Assembly (NCBI GenBank): GCA_963205285.1
Contig: CAUJJQ010000091.1
Span: 1-7,683 of the forward strand
DNA from: Pseudomonadota bacterium
GTDB lineage: Bacteria > Pseudomonadota > Alphaproteobacteria > Sphingomonadales > Sphingomonadaceae
Reading direction: 5' to 3'
Length of the DNA: 7,683 bases
Position numbers and translations under genes: made by a program. The notes under the pieces are model-generated. The model saw only the letters and a program-made list of their open reading frames with translations, had not been told where the DNA came from and searched no databases. Positions 4,616-7,683 of the stretch are shown here, in pieces (position 1 is the stretch's first letter; each line of letters opens with the position of its first letter).

Positions 4616-7264
4616 ATGCAAAAGTCGGCCGTTTTGAGGTCAGTTTCCATCGGTGCGCTGGTCACGGCGTCGCTTTTCGCCACGCCCGCAACGGCCGAAA
4701 ATGTTACCGAAAATATTGTCAGCGCGACTGTAACATCGGCAGAGGGTGCCGCAGCCGCAGCCAGCGACGAAATGGCCAGCGACGCAGGCACAGCGCAGGA
4801 TGACGGCCTGACCGAAATTGTCGTCACCGCAACCAAGCGCGAAACCAATTTGCAGCAGACCCCGATCGCCATTTCGGTGATGGATGGAGAATCGATTCGC
4901 GAACGGCGGGTGCAAAGCCTGCTCGACCTGACCGACGGTGGCATCCCATCGCTGCGCGTTGCGCCATTTGAATCGCGTCAATCAGCGCTGACCGTCGGCA
5001 TTCGCGGCATCGTGCCGCTCGACGCCAACCAACCCGCGCGCGAACAGGGCGTCGGCATCTATATCGACAATGTATATCTGGGTCGTCAGCACGGGCTGAA
5101 CACCGGCCTGTTCGACGTTGAACGGGTCGAAGTGCTCAAAGGGCCGCAGGGCAGCCTGTTTGGCCGCAATACCGAAGGGGGCGCGGTGTCGATTGTGTCG
5201 CGCGCACCCACCGGCGAACTGGGTGGCCGCATCGACGCGGGCTTTGGCAATTTCGGCAGCTACAATGCGGGCATCCACCTCGACCTGCCCGAATTTGCTG
5301 GTTTTTCGATAAAGCTCGACGCGGTAATGGCGCATCAGGGCGCTGTGACACGCAACCCGATGCCCGGACAAATCGGCTGGGGTGCATATGACCGGCGCGG
5401 CCTGCGTGCCGCCGTGCGCTGGCAACCGGTGGACGGTATCACCAATGATTTTTCCTTTGACACCGCGCGCGACCGCAATTCGCCATTTTACAGCCAATTG
5501 CTGAATTACAACCCCAATGCCTGCCGCAGCGGCGGCACCAACCTTGCCCCCAACCCCATTCCTGCGGGCAGCACATGTGTCACCCCCGGCACGCAGTTCA
5601 CGGGCACGCAAGGCAATGTCCGCCCGTTGTTGCCCGGCGTCGTCGTCAATGGCGACACGCTGATGCGCGAAGCCGACATCGGCGTGCCGCAAGCGCCAGC
5701 AATTGATCGCACCTTTGGCTTTACCAATATTTTCCGCTGGCAGATTGCCGACGAAGTCGAACTGCGTTCGATCACCGCATGGCGCGGTGTGGAGGTGCAG
5801 CAGAATGACAATAGTGGCGGCGCACACCGCGTGCCGACGATTAATTTGACCGCGTCCTGCACCACGGCAGCCCCCTGCCCGTTCAGCCGTTACAGCCGCG
5901 CGGATTTGTTCCAACGGCAATTCAGCCAGGAATTACAAGCTGTCGGCACGATCGGCGATGTCGATTATGTTGCGGGGCTTTATTATTTCAACGAACGGGT
6001 GCGCGATGATGCGGCAACTCCCAATTCGATGGGTGCCATCGCCACCGTCACCGGCGGTGTGGTGACCGGCGCGACATTTGTGCCGCTGACCATCTGCACC
6101 GGCGTGGTGGACCCCAACCTCGGCTCGGCGGTGGCGGGCTGTTCCATCGACCGCGCATCGCGGGTGCGTTCGCGCAGCTACGCCGCTTATGGCCAGATGA
6201 CATGGCATGCCAGCGACCAATTGCACCTCACGCTGGGTGGCCGGTACACAAGGGATCATAAACAGGGCGAATTGCTATATTCGCGCGGGGTCAATTATCT
6301 GACCAATCCGGCGATTGCGGCGGCCAATGGCTATACACCGCTCGACCGGACGTGGAACCGGTTCAACCCGATGGTGACATTGGCCTTTGACATTAATGAC
6401 GACATCCACAGCTATGCCAAATTTTCGACCGGATATCGCGCAGGTGGAGCCAGTTCGCGCACATCCAATTATCAGGCATTTGACCCCGAGGATGTGGAAA
6501 ATTACGAAATCGGCCTGAAAACCGACCTGTTTGACCGGCGGGCACGGTTGAATGTCGCCGCTTATATGATGAACCGGCGCAACAGTCAGGTCGACTTATC
6601 GACCATCCAGCCGACAGCAAACGGCAATTTCAACAATCTCGTCACCTTTAACGCGCCGGGCACCACGACCATTCGCGGGGTGGAGGCGGATTTCACTGTC
6701 CGCCCGGCAAATGGGCTGACGCTGGGTATTTCCTACGCCTATACCCACACCGAAATTCCGCTGGTGCCGGTAACCTATCGGGAGTTTACATCCGCCGGGT
6801 TGCCAACGGGCAATAGCACGACGACCTTGCAGCGATTTTACGTGGTCTATACCCCGCGCAATGCAGCCAGCGGTTCAATCGATTATGAACTGCCCATCGG
6901 CAGCGGGGAAAGCAGCATCAAATTCCATCTGGATGCCAATTATTCCCAAGCGACACAAAGCTTTGACCAATTTGCGACCAAGGCGGACGCCAGCTTTATC
7001 GTCAACGGGCGGATATCCCTGCTCGACATCGGGGTCGGCCCGGCGGGCACAAGGTTCAACCTGTCGGTGTGGAGCCGCAATTTGTTCAACAACCAATTTC
7101 TGTTCCGCCGTGACCCGTCGAACAGCCTGCCATCGGTGCAATCCAACGCGGTTGCGGGCGTGCCCAACATCACGATGATCGGCAATAATGGCGGCATTTT
7201 GGGCGATTATGGCAATTTCAATATGCCGCGCACATTTGGCATGGATGCGTCATTCCGCTTCTAA
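4616..7264 (+). CDS. TonB-dependent outer-membrane receptor
   Basis: An 882-residue TonB-dependent transporter for energised uptake of an iron complex or other bulky ligand across the outer membrane. The signal peptide is MQKSAVLRSV plus a hydrophobic stretch, with cleavage likely after ATPATA near residue 27. An Ala/Glu/Asp-rich spacer leads to the TonB box TEIVVTATKRE (66-76). The plug domain (about 80-198) contains QTPIAISVMD, GVGIYIDNVYLGR and the conserved VLKGPQGSLFGRNTEGG (173-189). The beta-barrel follows (about 200-882), with RQFSQELQAVG at 434-444, GGRYTRDHK at 541-549 and the terminal strand FGMDASFRF ending in the usual Phe. There is no STN domain, so a FecA-type sigma-factor signalling role is unlikely. 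Six cysteines form three local pairs (303/321, 415/421, 494/509) in predicted external loops. The ligand cannot be told from the sequence. The gene is flanked on both sides by the same hairpin repeats. Confidence 0.95.
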   Translation: MQKSAVLRSVSIGALVTASLFATPATAENVTENIVSATVTSAEGAAAAASDEMASDAGTAQDDGLTEIVVTATKRETNLQQTPIAISVMDGESIRERRVQSLLDLTDGGIPSLRVAPFESRQSALTVGIRGIVPLDANQPAREQGVGIYIDNVYLGRQHGLNTGLFDVERVEVLKGPQGSLFGRNTEGGAVSIVSRAPTGELGGRIDAGFGNFGSYNAGIHLDLPEFAGFSIKLDAVMAHQGAVTRNPMPGQIGWGAYDRRGLRAAVRWQPVDGITNDFSFDTARDRNSPFYSQLLNYNPNACRSGGTNLAPNPIPAGSTCVTPGTQFTGTQGNVRPLLPGVVVNGDTLMREADIGVPQAPAIDRTFGFTNIFRWQIADEVELRSITAWRGVEVQQNDNSGGAHRVPTINLTASCTTAAPCPFSRYSRADLFQRQFSQELQAVGTIGDVDYVAGLYYFNERVRDDAATPNSMGAIATVTGGVVTGATFVPLTICTGVVDPNLGSAVAGCSIDRASRVRSRSYAAYGQMTWHASDQLHLTLGGRYTRDHKQGELLYSRGVNYLTNPAIAAANGYTPLDRTWNRFNPMVTLAFDINDDIHSYAKFSTGYRAGGASSRTSNYQAFDPEDVENYEIGLKTDLFDRRARLNVAAYMMNRRNSQVDLSTIQPTANGNFNNLVTFNAPGTTTIRGVEADFTVRPANGLTLGISYAYTHTEIPLVPVTYREFTSAGLPTGNSTTTLQRFYVVYTPRNAASGSIDYELPIGSGESSIKFHLDANYSQATQSFDQFATKADASFIVNGRISLLDIGVGPAGTRFNLSVWSRNLFNNQFLFRRDPSNSLPSVQSNAVAGVPNITMIGNNGGILGDYGNFNMPRTFGMDASFRF

Positions 7265-7360
7265 GCTGCTGGCGGTTACGTCAGGGGAAAGCCAGACGGC
7301 TGCTGGCGTTTACGCCGGGGGAAAGCCAGACGGCTGATGGCGTTTACGCCAGGGGAAAGC
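7265..7360 (+). repeat. REP-like hairpin repeat array, downstream cluster (three units)
   Basis: Three units start at 7265, 7299 and 7333, an exact 34-nt step, and the first begins on the base after the receptor's TAA. Stems are CTGGCG-GTTA-CGTCAG (one G-T pair), CTGGCG-TTTA-CGCCGG (one T-G pair) and TGGCG-TTTA-CGCCA. Each is followed by GGGGAAAGC. The cluster fills most of the 117-nt gap between the receptor and the converging TetR gene and could act as a 3' boundary or stabiliser for either message. No T-run follows any stem on either strand, so these are not classical intrinsic terminators. Confidence 0.85.
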
Positions 7361-7381
7361 ATGAAAACCACCCCGCGCCAG

Positions 7382-7683
7382 TCAAACCGCTAGGTAGGCG
7401 AGGATAGCGGGGAGCAAGGCGGCGGCGGCGCGGGCCGGGGTGTCCGCGTCGCTGCCGAACACATCGTCGAGCGCCAGTCGCGCAAAGCCATGCACCAGCG
7501 ACCAGGCAGCGTGGGTCGGGGCCAGCGCGGGGTCGAGCGGGTCGGCGATGGGCGGCGCACCGTCGCGCACCACCGCGTCGAGCATGGCAAAGGCCCGGCG
7601 ACCCGCAGCGGCAAGTTCAGGGTCGGATGCGTCGACGAGCGCGCGCCGCCACATCAGGTCAAACAGGCCGGGGTGCGCCAGCG
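7382..7683 (-). CDS. TetR/AcrR-family transcriptional regulator, C-terminal part
   Basis: The last 99 residues of a regulator whose start, including the DNA-binding helix-turn-helix, lies beyond the window; the frame is open to position 7683 and stops with TGA at 7382-7384. The visible part is a TetR ligand-binding and dimerisation domain of the WHG type: LAHPGLFDLMWR, then AWSLVHGFARLALDD, and a closing ALLPAILAYLAV. TetR proteins normally repress nearby genes until a small ligand binds. This one converges on the receptor gene with 117 nt between stops, so it is not in an operon with the receptor and may regulate genes further right. Family call is good; target and ligand are unknown. Confidence 0.8.
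   Translation of the reverse strand, partial: LAHPGLFDLMWRRALVDASDPELAAAGRRAFAMLDAVVRDGAPPIADPLDPALAPTHAAWSLVHGFARLALDDVFGSDADTPARAAAALLPAILAYLAV

Noticed and set aside
4982..5920. 312-codon open frame on the minus strand
   Set aside because: It lies wholly opposite the TonB-dependent receptor, has no domain or ribosome site, and is of the kind expected opposite GC-rich coding DNA.
7265..7360. Rho-independent terminator of the receptor
   Set aside because: Stems are present but no T-run follows any of them on either strand, so only a weaker boundary or stabiliser role is suggested.

Overview
The window looks like chromosomal DNA of a sphingomonad-type alphaproteobacterium. It is GC-rich, carries a large sphingomonad-style TonB-dependent receptor with a TEIVVTATKRE TonB box, and its genes are tightly packed. 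This assignment rests on protein style only; I cannot name a genus.

Layout, left to right. (1) Positions 1-1423, plus strand: the 3' part of a saccharopine-dehydrogenase-like (trans-acting enoyl reductase type) oxidoreductase, then 15 nt later a two-hotdog TesB-like acyl-CoA thioesterase. They probably form one lipid or acyl metabolism transcript. (2) Positions 1414-4220, minus strand: a three-gene unit read right to left, encoding a secreted four-EF-hand protein, an OmpR-family response regulator and a membrane sensor histidine kinase. The kinase's last codons overlap the thioesterase's last codons by 10 bp, tail to tail. (3) Positions 4221-4615: a 395-nt divergent control region with several symmetric sequences, iterated GCAAA motifs and three copies of a short hairpin repeat. 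(4) Positions 4616-7264, plus strand: an 882-residue TonB-dependent outer-membrane receptor. (5) Positions 7265-7381: three more copies of the same hairpin repeat, starting on the base after the receptor's stop codon. (6) Positions 7382-7683, minus strand: the C-terminal part of a TetR-family regulator that runs off the window and converges on the receptor gene.

How the parts may work together. The EF-hand/regulator/kinase unit reads as a sensory operon, perhaps tied to divalent cations, with the EF-hand protein in the periplasm. The receptor probably imports a siderophore complex or other bulky ligand. Its control could come from the two-component system, from the TetR protein, or from a regulator elsewhere; sequence alone does not decide.

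The most interesting structure is the non-coding repeat family. Six copies of a roughly 34-nt unit bracket the receptor gene in the same orientation, and two sub-families differ by compensatory changes at three base pairs of the stem. That indicates the fold itself is maintained. I see no complete mobile element, CRISPR array, RNA gene or defence system.
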